A DNA stretch of 15,149 nucleotides from Thermoanaerobaculia bacterium (GTDB taxonomy: Bacteria; Acidobacteriota; Thermoanaerobaculia; UBA5066): contig JAGOBQ010000039.1 in assembly GCA_017999215.1 (NCBI GenBank), forward strand, positions 1 through 15,149, in the 5' to 3' direction. This document shows, one piece after another, positions 7,436 through 14,422 of this stretch. Every line of letters begins with the position of its first letter. Position 1 is the stretch's first letter. Position numbers and translations under genes: made by a program. The notes under the pieces were generated by a model. The model searched no databases. It was not told where the DNA came from and saw nothing but the letters and a program-made list of their open reading frames with translations.

Positions 7436-8092
7436 CAGGATCTCGACGAATCGAAACGTGGCGAAGGCCGACGGGACGTGGAAATCGGGCGGGTTCGCCC
7501 GTCCCGTCGGCGCGAGCGTCTCGAAGCGAAGCGTCTTCCCTCGGGCGATCCGGGTCAGGTTTCCGCGTCGTTCGTCTCCCGGCCGCGGACGCCCGAGGGG
7601 AGGGGTCAGCACGGCCCAGGGAACCGAGATGCCGCATCTCCAGCTCGTCCAGCGGGTCGGCGGCTCTTCCGCCGGCGTCCCTTCGACCCGTACCCTGAGG
7701 CCCGGAACGGGAACGCCGCGGATGACGTTCCAGGTCTCGCGGCTCGCGTGCGGGTTCGCGACGCGGGCGGTGTAGTGCACTCCCTCCGGGTTCACGACGA
7801 TCTCGAGATAGCGGGATGGCTCGGCGGCGTCGGCCCAGAAGAGCTCGACGCACTCGTCCTCCCAGACGTTCTCGTGCAGCCTTCGGCTGCGGACCCGGAG
7901 GGGCGGCTCGGAGCGGACCTCGAAGAAGACGTGCAGGTGCCGAATTCCGCCGAGGAGGCCGACGCGCGTCGCGTCCGCGCCGGGAGCCTCGCCGCAGAGA
8001 CCGCCGAGAGGGTGGAGCACGAGGCGCTGTTGCGCCTCGCCGCGCCGCGCAGAGCTCGAGAGGAGCGGGACGGTGAGGGCGGGCGGTGTCAC
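7433..8092 (-). CDS. CBM9-like (DOMON-type) carbohydrate-binding protein
   Basis: This 219-residue protein matches the CBM9-like family, a beta-sandwich related to xylanase carbohydrate-binding modules. Landmarks are GGIRHLHVFFEVR (48-60), ENVWEDECVELFWAD (74-88), RYLEIVVNPEGVHYTARVAN (94-113), WRCGISVPWAVL (151-162), the RGNLTRI strand (176-182) and the closing NPPDFHVPSAFATFRF (200-215). GTG at 8092 overlaps the TGA of the upstream phosphatase gene (GTGA), so the two are translationally coupled. A longer open frame upstream is a shadow of the phosphatase. No signal peptide is visible, which is odd for a sugar-binding fold beside a secreted enzyme; the protein may be cytosolic, or the family annotation may not mean sugar binding here. 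Its ligand is unknown. Confidence 0.78.
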   Translation of the reverse strand: MTPPALTVPLLSSSARRGEAQQRLVLHPLGGLCGEAPGADATRVGLLGGIRHLHVFFEVRSEPPLRVRSRRLHENVWEDECVELFWADAAEPSRYLEIVVNPEGVHYTARVANPHASRETWNVIRGVPVPGLRVRVEGTPAEEPPTRWTSWRCGISVPWAVLTPPLGRPRPGDERRGNLTRIARGKTLRFETLAPTGRANPPDFHVPSAFATFRFVEIL

Positions 8093-9927
8093 CTCGCCCC
8101 CGGAGGGGAGAGGCCGAGCCGTGCGGCGACGCGCGCGGCGACGTCGACGGCGCGGACGAGCGGCAGGCGGGCCGGCTCGAGCCCGCGGCCGACGTGGAAG
8201 AAGACGCCGTCCAGCGCGGGGTCCGGGCCGTAGCCGTGCTGGCCGGCGACGTCGGGCGGGAGGAGGACGGGCGCTTCGGCCCCGAGCCTCGGGAATCCGC
8301 CCCGGAGAGCGGTCCCGCGCCCGGCGAGGAGGACGAGGTCCCCGATGTTCGGATGGTCGAGCCCGAGCGTCGCCGCCTCGCCGCGCAGCGCGACGGTCTC
8401 GAACAGCGGCGCCCCCGTCTCGTCCTTCAGGTCGCGCAGGTGGCTCGCGATGTCGGCGAGGACCCCCGCCCCCTCCTCCGGCGACAGGACGCCTCCCGGC
8501 ATCTCCCCAGCGCGGTTGAGAACGACGAGCGCCGTCCCGCCGGAGACGGCGACGTCCGCGGGCGAGTCGGGACGGACGACCGGCCGACCGGCGAGGGAAT
8601 CGGTCGTGATCCAGCCCTGCCGGCGGAGGAGCTCGGCCGGATGGACGACGCGCCGGACCGGCCGTTGGCCGTGGTCCGAGAGGAAGAGGACGTCGCCGCC
8701 GAGCTCGAGGAAGCGCAGGTAGCGGGCGGCGGCACGGTCGGCGATCCGCCACGCCTCCCGCATCGCGGCCTCGGCCCGTTCGGTGCGACCCGGATCGGAG
8801 CCGGGGGCTCCCGGCTCGGGAGGCGTCAGGGAGTGGCCGATCTCGTCGAGGAGCGGCTGGTAGCCGAGGAGGACGTCCCAGTCTCCGCGCCTCTCGGCGA
8901 CCTCGTAGGCCGCGGTGAAGAAGTCCGTGAAGCGGGCGGCCATCTCGAGGAAGGACTTCACGTCGGGCTCTCCCGAGAGGAGGGCCTCGTCCGGGGGCCC
9001 CGGCCAGAACCCGCAGCGTCGATCGAGCGTCCGCTGGAAGTCGTCCGGCCAGGCCTCGGTCTGTCCGATTCCGCCGACGTACAGGTCGACGCGGGAGGCG
9101 TCGGGCGCGAGGCGCAGGAGCTTGACCCAGCGTCCGCGCCGGGCCACGCCGTCGGACTTCTCCGAGAGCGCGAGCCAGTCGCCGGGACGGAGGCGCCCTT
9201 CGAGCCCGCCGGCCTCATCGAGGGCGGCGAGGCCGTCGTACTCCCGGCGTCCGTCGTCCCGCGTGTCGACCACGACGAAGAGGAGGGGGCGCGGGGCGCT
9301 GCCGTCGCGGCCGCGGGGCGGCTCGATGCGGACGAGCCGGGGCGGGGAGTAGCTCCGGACCTCGGGGGGAAGCGCGATCGCCGCGTCGGGAAGGACCGCG
9401 CCCTCCTCCGGCCCCTGCCAGACGAATCCGCGCGAGCGGAGCGGGGTCCAGCGCAGGCCGACGGGAGTCGACGAGCGGGTGGACGAGCCGGAGACCCCGG
9501 GCCAGGAAAGAGCGGCGACGCGGTGACCCTGGCGCGCGAGCGCTTCCCAGAGCGTCTCGACAGCCGGCTCCGCCGCGAAGCCGTCGACGCGGGCCTTCAG
9601 CGGGCCGCCCTCGGGCCTGTAGGTGTTCGAGACGATGCCGGTCGCCTGCGGAAGCGCTCCCGTGGAGATCGAGGCGTGAGCGACCGCGGTGAGGGACGGA
9701 GTCACGGTCTGCAGCCTCTCGGCACTGACGCCTTCGCGCTCGGCGCGGAGGAAACCGTCGGGGGAGAGCGCTTCGCGTTGCCGCGCGTAGTCGAGCCCGC
9801 CGGCTCCGTCGAACGAGACGACGACCATTCGACGCGGCGGCTCCGGCGGCGGGGCCGGCGTCGCGGCGACGGCAAGGAGCGGGACGAGGGCGGCGGCGAG
9901 GCGGGAGAAGGTTCGGAGGCGGGACAT
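8089..9927 (-). CDS. Secreted alkaline phosphatase/nucleotide pyrophosphatase-family hydrolase
   Basis: This 612-residue member of the type I phosphodiesterase/NPP group of the alkaline phosphatase superfamily hydrolyses phosphate mono- or diesters with two metal ions. The N-terminus (MSRLRTFSRLAAALVPLLAV) is a signal peptide, perhaps a lipoprotein-free Sec type. The metal and nucleophile set is complete by alignment to NPP enzymes: D40 in VVVSFDGAG, T80 in TPSLTAVAHASISTG, D361 and H365 in QPLLDEIGH, D418 and H419 in LFLSDHGQ, and H564 in GQHGYGP. A 200-300 insert separates the halves. The substrate cannot be read from sequence. ATG at 9927 is chosen for the signal peptide; the open frame continues far upstream only as a shadow of the CHAD gene. 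No Shine-Dalgarno sequence is evident. TAGGCT lies 8 bases upstream. Its stop is coupled to the CBM9-like start. Confidence 0.9.
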   Translation of the reverse strand: MSRLRTFSRLAAALVPLLAVAATPAPPPEPPRRMVVVSFDGAGGLDYARQREALSPDGFLRAEREGVSAERLQTVTPSLTAVAHASISTGALPQATGIVSNTYRPEGGPLKARVDGFAAEPAVETLWEALARQGHRVAALSWPGVSGSSTRSSTPVGLRWTPLRSRGFVWQGPEEGAVLPDAAIALPPEVRSYSPPRLVRIEPPRGRDGSAPRPLLFVVVDTRDDGRREYDGLAALDEAGGLEGRLRPGDWLALSEKSDGVARRGRWVKLLRLAPDASRVDLYVGGIGQTEAWPDDFQRTLDRRCGFWPGPPDEALLSGEPDVKSFLEMAARFTDFFTAAYEVAERRGDWDVLLGYQPLLDEIGHSLTPPEPGAPGSDPGRTERAEAAMREAWRIADRAAARYLRFLELGGDVLFLSDHGQRPVRRVVHPAELLRRQGWITTDSLAGRPVVRPDSPADVAVSGGTALVVLNRAGEMPGGVLSPEEGAGVLADIASHLRDLKDETGAPLFETVALRGEAATLGLDHPNIGDLVLLAGRGTALRGGFPRLGAEAPVLLPPDVAGQHGYGPDPALDGVFFHVGRGLEPARLPLVRAVDVAARVAARLGLSPPGAR

Positions 9928-9935
9928 TCCCCGCA

Positions 9936-9941
9936 AGCCTA
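9936..9941 (-). promoter_or_regulatory. Candidate -10 hexamer of the phosphatase gene, built on the CHAD stop codon
   Basis: TAGGCT on the minus strand starts with the TAG stop of the CHAD gene and ends 8 bases before the phosphatase ATG. It fits TANNNT, but no -35 is recognisable and TA is forced by the stop codon, so this is weak on its own. Confidence 0.2.
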
Positions 9942-10793
9942 CCGCGTCTCGAGCCTCCGGAGTGCCGTCCGCAGCGACCGGAGCGCCCCCCGCAGGCCGG
10001 CCCCTCGCCGCCGGGCCCGGGCGACGGCGCGGAGCGCCTCCTCCTCGAGATCCCGGGCGAGGAGGCCGAGCCGGGGGTCGGCCCCCTTCGCTCCGGCCAT
10101 CCGCAGACGGTCGGCGAGCTCGAGGAGGTCGTGCGCGTCGCCGGCCGCGTCCTGAAAGAGCCGGAGCCGGTCGAGGAGCGGCGCGCCCCGCGGCGCGAGC
10201 GGCCCGAGGAGCTCGAGGGCGTAGCGGACCCTCTTGGCCGCGATCCGCGCGGGGTGAAGCGTCCCGGCCGTCGGAGGCAGGAGCTCGCCGAGGCGCGCGA
10301 GGCGGCGGACGAGACGCTTCCCGGCGCGCCGCAGGAGGGCTCTCCCGGCGTCCGCGCGCGGGGCGAAAGGCCCTCCGAAGGCCGTGGCGAGGCGCCGCCG
10401 CCACCCGGCGACGCCCTTCGCGAGCCGAGCGATCTCCGCGGGGTCGACGCGGAGCGCGGGGAGGTCGCCCGGGAAGACCTCTCGAAGGACCTCCCCGCCC
10501 TCGAGCCGCTCCGCGAGGAGCGCGCGTCCGACCTCCTCGGAACGGAGGGCCGAGAGGCGCCGGCGAAGGTCGCGCGCCGCGGTCCGGAGCGCGTCGCCGT
10601 CTCCCGCCCGCGGAAATCCGCGGAAGAGGCGGGCCGTCGTCTCGAGGCGCCTCAGGGCGACCCGAACGTCGTGGACGAGAGACGCGTCGCCTCCCCGGCG
10701 GGCGCGCTCCCCGACCTCGCACAGCCTCTCCTCCTGACGCGCGAGCGCGTCTTCCAGGATCGGGAGGATCGGGCGGGATCGACCGTTCGACAG
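9939..10793 (-). CDS. CHAD-domain protein with non-canonical or disrupted start
   Basis: Reading the minus strand down to the TAG at 9939-9941 gives an uninterrupted frame with both CHAD hallmarks. Near the N-terminus is VHDVRVALRRLETTARLF (residues about 45-62) and near the middle LHPARIAAKRVRYALELL, followed by LRLFQDAAGDAHDLLELADR. These are the conserved His/Arg/Lys helices of a fold that binds polyphosphate and is often found near polyphosphate metabolism genes. The frame opens after a TAG at 10815-10817 and has no ATG, GTG or TTG before the first CHAD motif. The best candidate is CTG at 10793, with GGAGG six bases upstream, giving 284 residues, a normal length for a stand-alone CHAD protein. 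Alternatively, ATG at 10813 would join this frame if the six-G run following AT had seven Gs. The end and function are secure; the start is not. Confidence 0.75.
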   Translation of the reverse strand: MSNGRSRPILPILEDALARQEERLCEVGERARRGGDASLVHDVRVALRRLETTARLFRGFPRAGDGDALRTAARDLRRRLSALRSEEVGRALLAERLEGGEVLREVFPGDLPALRVDPAEIARLAKGVAGWRRRLATAFGGPFAPRADAGRALLRRAGKRLVRRLARLGELLPPTAGTLHPARIAAKRVRYALELLGPLAPRGAPLLDRLRLFQDAAGDAHDLLELADRLRMAGAKGADPRLGLLARDLEEEALRAVARARRRGAGLRGALRSLRTALRRLETR

Positions 10794-10840
10794 GGCGGGC
10801 CTCCGCCCCCCATCCTAGGCCCGCGGTGTGAAGGCGTCCC

Positions 10841-12586
10841 TCAGCCCACCTCGCCCGAGCGGCCCGGGAGCTCGAGCGACGGGTAACCGACGTGGTAGCC
10901 CTGGGCGCGGTCGACCCCGAGCTCCCGGAGGATCTCGAGGATCTCCGGCGTCTCGACCCCTTCCGCGACCGTCTTCACTCCGAAGCCCCGGCAGATCTCG
11001 GCGATGCCGCGGACGAAGACCCGGTTCTCCATCTTGTGCGGCAGGTCCTTCACGTAGCTCTGGTCGAACTTGAGCGTCGACATCGGCAGGTCGCGAAGGT
11101 AGCGGAACGAGCTGAAGCCGACCCCGAAGTCGTCGAGCGCGAACCGGAAGCCCTCGGAGGTCAGCGCGTTCGTGAAGTCCTGGACGCGGCCGAGGTCTCG
11201 GAGGGCGGCCGTCTCGGTGATCTCGAACGTGATCCGCGACGGACGGATTCCCTTCAGCCGCGCGAGGCGCGAGATCTCCGCGACGAGGGCGTCGTCCTCG
11301 AAGTCGAGACCGGAGAGGTTCACGGAGACCTCGAGGTCTGCCGAGATCCGCCTTCGCGAGGCGACGAGGGCGTCGAAGACGGCCGCGATGACCACGCGGT
11401 CGATCGCGGTGACGAAGCCGAATCGCTCGGCGGCGTCGAGGAACTGGTCGGGCCGCACGAGCGTGCCGTCCTCCTCCCGGAGGCGGACGAGCGTCTCGGC
11501 GGCGACGATTCGCCCCGTGGCGACCTCCGCGATCGGCTGGAAGACCGGGACGAAGCGGGCGCCCGCCAGGGCGGTGCGGATCCGGTCGGCCTGACCTCGA
11601 AGGAGGCCGATCCGTTCCCGCTCCCGCGCGGCCGGGTCGTGCAGGATGAAGCGCGCCCGGCCCCGCGCCTTCGCCTGGTGCATCGCGAGGTCGGCCGCGA
11701 GCATCAGGTCGGAGGCCCGCTGGCCGTGGGCCGGGTGGAGCGCGACGCCCACGCTCGCCGTGAGCTGAAGGGGCCTCCCTTCGAACGTCGGAGAGAACTC
11801 CGTCAGGAACCGGACGAGGCCGTCCGCCTCGAGGGCCGCTTCGGCGGCGTTCGTTCGGGGGGCGATCAGGCCGAACTCGTCGCCTCCGAGCCGGGCGAAG
11901 ACGCGTCCGGGTTGCAGGTCGACGAGGAGCGCTTCGCCGAGGCGCCGCAGGTACTCGTCGCCGGCCGCGAGGCCATGCGTGTCGTTCAGCGCCTTGAAGT
12001 CGTCGAGGTCGAAGAAGAGGAGCGCGAGCGGCTGCTTCGCCTGGGCGGACTCCTCGATCGCAGCCTCGAGGAGCGCCTGGAATGCCGTGCGGGTGACGAA
12101 GCCGGTGACCGGGTCGATCGACCCTTGCGTCCGTTCCGACGGCCTCGGCGCCGGCACGTCGTTCTCCTCCGCCGCGAGGGCGGTGACGTCCCGGGCGACG
12201 ACGACGAGGCGGACTGGGCCGTCGCCGACGAACCGGCGGGCCGAGACCCGGAAGACCCTCCTGCGGGAGCCCTCCTCCAGAACGACCCGGACCTCGTGAT
12301 CCCGCGCTCCCCCCGGGCCGACCGCCGCTTCGAGGAGGGCGTCGCGCCCCTCGGGTGCGTTCCAGAAGGGGAGGAGCTGCCCGAGCGGGGCGCCCGTCCC
12401 TTCCGGGGCGGGCGCCCCTTCCTCTCGCGCGGCGGCGTTCGCGACCAGGAGCCGGCCCTCGCCGTCGAGGACGGCCGCGGGATCGGGGAGGCCGGCGAAC
12501 GCGAGCGCCTCGAGCGAGGGCTTCTCGGCTCCCGGCTTCGGGAGGGCGACGGTGTCGTAGCCGGGCCGGCGGCGCCGCTCCTTCAC
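10841..12586 (-). CDS. PAS-GGDEF-EAL cyclic-di-GMP turnover protein
   Basis: This 581-residue soluble signalling protein has a PAS-like sensor (about 24-138, with LPDPAAVLDGEGRLLVANAA and VVVARDVTALAAEE), a GGDEF cyclase domain (about 155-318) and an EAL phosphodiesterase domain (about 325-572). The cyclase motif RLGGDEF (232-238) is intact. No RxxD inhibitory site is visible before it. In the EAL domain the signature reads ETL (364-366) in place of EAL, but the metal and catalytic residues are present: E364, N423, E455, D485-D486 of ALDDFGVGFSSF, K506, E542 and Q562. Both activities are therefore possible; the net direction is unknown. No membrane segment is seen. GTG at 12586 overlaps the stop of the GNAT gene (GTGA). 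A natural output would be polysaccharide or motility control, and a glycan locus lies in the same window, but that link is inference. Confidence 0.94.
   Translation of the reverse strand: MKERRRRPGYDTVALPKPGAEKPSLEALAFAGLPDPAAVLDGEGRLLVANAAAREEGAPAPEGTGAPLGQLLPFWNAPEGRDALLEAAVGPGGARDHEVRVVLEEGSRRRVFRVSARRFVGDGPVRLVVVARDVTALAAEENDVPAPRPSERTQGSIDPVTGFVTRTAFQALLEAAIEESAQAKQPLALLFFDLDDFKALNDTHGLAAGDEYLRRLGEALLVDLQPGRVFARLGGDEFGLIAPRTNAAEAALEADGLVRFLTEFSPTFEGRPLQLTASVGVALHPAHGQRASDLMLAADLAMHQAKARGRARFILHDPAARERERIGLLRGQADRIRTALAGARFVPVFQPIAEVATGRIVAAETLVRLREEDGTLVRPDQFLDAAERFGFVTAIDRVVIAAVFDALVASRRRISADLEVSVNLSGLDFEDDALVAEISRLARLKGIRPSRITFEITETAALRDLGRVQDFTNALTSEGFRFALDDFGVGFSSFRYLRDLPMSTLKFDQSYVKDLPHKMENRVFVRGIAEICRGFGVKTVAEGVETPEILEILRELGVDRAQGYHVGYPSLELPGRSGEVG
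12387..12418 (-). other. Stable intragenic GNRA-capped hairpin
   Basis: In the transcript of the GGDEF-EAL gene, two 14-base arms (12418-12405 and 12400-12387) pair at 13 of 14 positions around a GGAA tetraloop, which fits GNRA. The only mismatch is the C opposite A near the loop. It encodes part of the PAS-domain stretch GAPAPEGTGAP, about 170 bases after the start. There is no U tract, so it is not a typical terminator. It could slow ribosomes, or simply follow from the GGC/GCC-rich codons. Confidence 0.5.
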
Positions 12587-13095
12587 GCGTCACCGGCCGG
12601 CCGGGCCGCCCTTCCGGCGAGCGCGCGCAGGGGCTCTCCCGTCAGCCGGTAGACCTGCCACTCCGCCATCGGCACGGCGCCGAGGCGCTCGTAGAAGCCG
12701 ATGGCGGGCGAGTTCCACTTCAGGACGCTCCACTCGAGGCGGCCGCAGCCGCGCTCGACGGCGAGGCGGGCGAGCTCTCCGAGGAGCCGGCGGCCGAGGC
12801 CGAGGCCGCGACGTTCCGGGACGACGTAGAGGTCCTCGAGGTAGAGGCCGGGCTTCGTCAGGAACGTCGAGTAGCTGTGGAAGAAGAGCGCGAACCCCGC
12901 GGGCGCTCCGTCGACCTCGGCGAGGATCACCTCGACGTAGGGCCGCGCTCCGAAGAGGTGCTCCTCGAGGGCGGACGCGTCGGCGAAGCACTCGTCTGCG
13001 AGGCGTTCGTAGTCGGCGAGGTCGCGGATGAGCCGGGCGACGACGGGAACGTCCTCGCGCCGGGCGGGGCGCAGCGAGATCTCTGTCCCATTCAC
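12583..13095 (-). CDS. GNAT-family N-acetyltransferase, diamine/thialysine (SSAT)-like
   Basis: This 170-residue acetyltransferase would move acetyl from acetyl-CoA to an amine. It reads as a full GNAT domain close to spermidine/spermine and thialysine acetyltransferases: LRPARREDVPVVARLIRDLA (8-27), HLFGARPYVEVILAE (46-60), FALFFHSYSTFL (68-79), YLEDLYVVPERRGLGLGRRL (85-104), which includes the acetyl-CoA-binding R-G-x-G-x-G loop, and LEWSVLKWNSPAIGFYERLG (120-139) with the usual Tyr (Y135) near the active site. The substrate is a guess from similarity. GTG at 13095, 9 bases after the marC stop, is used because it gives the conserved N-terminus; the ATG at 13091 is out of frame. Its stop overlaps the GGDEF-EAL start, so the two are probably coupled. 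Confidence 0.9.
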   Translation of the reverse strand: MNGTEISLRPARREDVPVVARLIRDLADYERLADECFADASALEEHLFGARPYVEVILAEVDGAPAGFALFFHSYSTFLTKPGLYLEDLYVVPERRGLGLGRRLLGELARLAVERGCGRLEWSVLKWNSPAIGFYERLGAVPMAEWQVYRLTGEPLRALAGRAARPAGDA

Positions 13096-13104
13096 GGGCC
13101 GCGA

Positions 13105-13743
13105 TTATCGCGCGGCGCGCAGGATCTGCACGGCCACCGCGGTCGTGCCGTTGATGACGAACTGGATCCCGATGACGGCCGTGATGAGCGCCATGACCTT
13201 GTTCGTGATCTTCATCCCCGTCTCGCCCAGCCGGCGGGTGATGGCCGGCGCGGCGAGGAGGATCGCCAGGGTGACGGCGAGCGTCGCGACGATCGCGCCC
13301 CCGAGGGCGAGGCGGTGGCTCGCCCCGTCCGCCTGCCCGACGAGGACCATGACGGTCGAGATCGCCCCCGGCCCCGCGATGAGGGGGATGCCGACCGGGA
13401 CGATCGACGGGTCGCGGCCCGGGGAGGCCGTCTCGGGGACCTCCTCGTGACCGTGCTCGAGGGCCCGGAGCGACATCAGCGCGAAGAGGATCCCGCCCGT
13501 GATCTGGAACGCCGGGACGGTGATTCCGAAGAACGAGAAGATCGCTCCCCCCGCGGCGCTGAAGACCGCCAGCGTCGCGAGGCCGGTCAGGACGGCGCGA
13601 ACGGCCGCGCGCTGCCTCTCCCCGGGGCGCAGGTGCGCCGTCAGCGACACGAAGACGGGAGCGCCCGAGATCGGGTTGACGACGGAGAAGAGGGAGGAGA
13701 ACGCGAGGACCGCGAAGGGGAACGGTGCGACGGGCTCGTTCAT
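13105..13743 (-). CDS. MarC-family (UPF0056) integral membrane protein
   Basis: This 212-residue inner-membrane protein has six hydrophobic segments. Landmarks are FSVVNPISGAPVFVSLTAHL (19-38), where the N-P signature is typical of the family, ITGGILFALMSLRALEHG (80-97), VPVGIPLIAGPGAISTVMVL (115-134), again with the conserved P-L-x-x-G-P-G motif, and the last helix VIGIQFVINGTTAV. The length matches the family (about 200-220). MarC proteins have no firmly established biochemical function, and the early link to multiple antibiotic resistance was not upheld, so a transport role is only suggested by structure class. The gene is first in the minus-strand run and divergent from the methyltransferase gene across a 67-base spacer. 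Confidence 0.93.
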   Translation of the reverse strand: MNEPVAPFPFAVLAFSSLFSVVNPISGAPVFVSLTAHLRPGERQRAAVRAVLTGLATLAVFSAAGGAIFSFFGITVPAFQITGGILFALMSLRALEHGHEEVPETASPGRDPSIVPVGIPLIAGPGAISTVMVLVGQADGASHRLALGGAIVATLAVTLAILLAAPAITRRLGETGMKITNKVMALITAVIGIQFVINGTTAVAVQILRAAR

Positions 13744-13746
13744 CGT

Positions 13747-13761
13747 TCCGGCCGGGCCGGA
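13747..13761. promoter_or_regulatory. Palindrome in the marC 5' leader (candidate operator)
   Basis: TCCGGCC and GGCCGGA form a perfect 7-base inverted repeat around one central G. It sits between the candidate marC -10 box and the ATG, overlapping the expected transcription start. Short GC-only palindromes arise readily in DNA this rich in GC, so regulator binding is only a possibility. Confidence 0.25.
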
Positions 13762-13766
13762 CGGCT

Positions 13767-13772
13767 ATCATA
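13767..13772 (-). promoter_or_regulatory. Candidate -10 box of the marC operon
   Basis: TATGAT on the minus strand differs from TATAAT at one position and lies 23 bases before the marC ATG, in the only AT-rich spot of the divergent spacer. No clear -35 is seen around 13790-13795 (GACGGT). It is the best promoter candidate for the eight-gene run. Confidence 0.45.
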
Positions 13773-13810
13773 CGGGCCGCCCCGGGGCGACCGTCGCGGG
13801 ACGCTCTCCG

Positions 13811-14422
13811 ATGACACGGACCGATGAAACCCCCGCGGGCGGCCGACGGCTCGCCCCTTACTTCGGCCTTCTCACGAGGCGCGTGCAGCGCTCGCGGCTC
13901 GCGGCGGCGCTCCCTCACGTCCCTCCCGGGGCGAGGCTCCTCGACCTCGGCTGCGGCCTGACCGATCTGCCCGCCCGCTTCCCGTCGTACGTGGGGTGTG
14001 ACCGGAACCCCGTCGTCCTCGACGAGATGCGTCGCCTTCACCCTTCCGCAGCCTTCGCGTCCTGGGACGTCGAGGCCGAAGAGCCGCCGCCCGAGGTCCG
14101 CGCGGGGGCGCCGTACGACGCGATCCTGATGCTCGCGATCCTCGAGCACCTCGCGGAGCCGGCGCGCGCCCTGGCCCGGGCCGGCGCCCTGCTGGCCCCC
14201 GCGGGGCGCCTCCTCGCGACGACGCCTCACCCGCTGGGACGCCTGCCGCTCGAGGCGGGGGCCCGGCTCGGCCTCCTCTCGAGGCACGCCGACGAGGAGC
14301 ACGAGACGCTCCTCGACCGCGCGGGTCTCGAGCGCGCCGCCGCGGCGGCGGGGCTCGCCGTGGCGTCCTACTCCCGGTTCCTCCTCGGCCTGAACCAGCT
14401 CGTCGTCCTGACCCGCCGATGA
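13811..14422 (+). CDS. Class I SAM-dependent methyltransferase
   Basis: This 203-residue protein has a Rossmann methyltransferase core. Motif I is ARLLDLGCGLTDLPARF (41-57, D-L-G-C-G), followed by YVGCDRNPVV (60-69), with the Asp expected to hold the SAM ribose. ILMLAILEHLAEPARALARA (105-124) is the motif IV/V region, and GRLLATTPHP (132-141) is the strand after it. This matches the UbiE/type 11-like group. The substrate is unknown; enzymes of this kind occur in glycan loci, but here the partner is uvrA. ATG at 13811 is chosen for the natural N-terminus just before the core; no Shine-Dalgarno sequence is seen. The TGA overlaps the uvrA ATG (ATGA), suggesting coupled translation. Confidence 0.88.
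   Translation: MTRTDETPAGGRRLAPYFGLLTRRVQRSRLAAALPHVPPGARLLDLGCGLTDLPARFPSYVGCDRNPVVLDEMRRLHPSAAFASWDVEAEEPPPEVRAGAPYDAILMLAILEHLAEPARALARAGALLAPAGRLLATTPHPLGRLPLEAGARLGLLSRHADEEHETLLDRAGLERAAAAAGLAVASYSRFLLGLNQLVVLTRR

Noticed and set aside
8093..8752. N-terminal extension of the CBM9-like frame up to 8752
   Set aside because: It is low-complexity Arg/Pro sequence antiphase to the phosphatase, and the GTGA overlap at 8089-8092 gives a natural start.
9928..10722. N-terminal extension of the phosphatase frame up to 10722
   Set aside because: The extension is Arg/Pro-rich without homology, a signal peptide begins at 9927, and the CHAD gene occupies this stretch in another frame.
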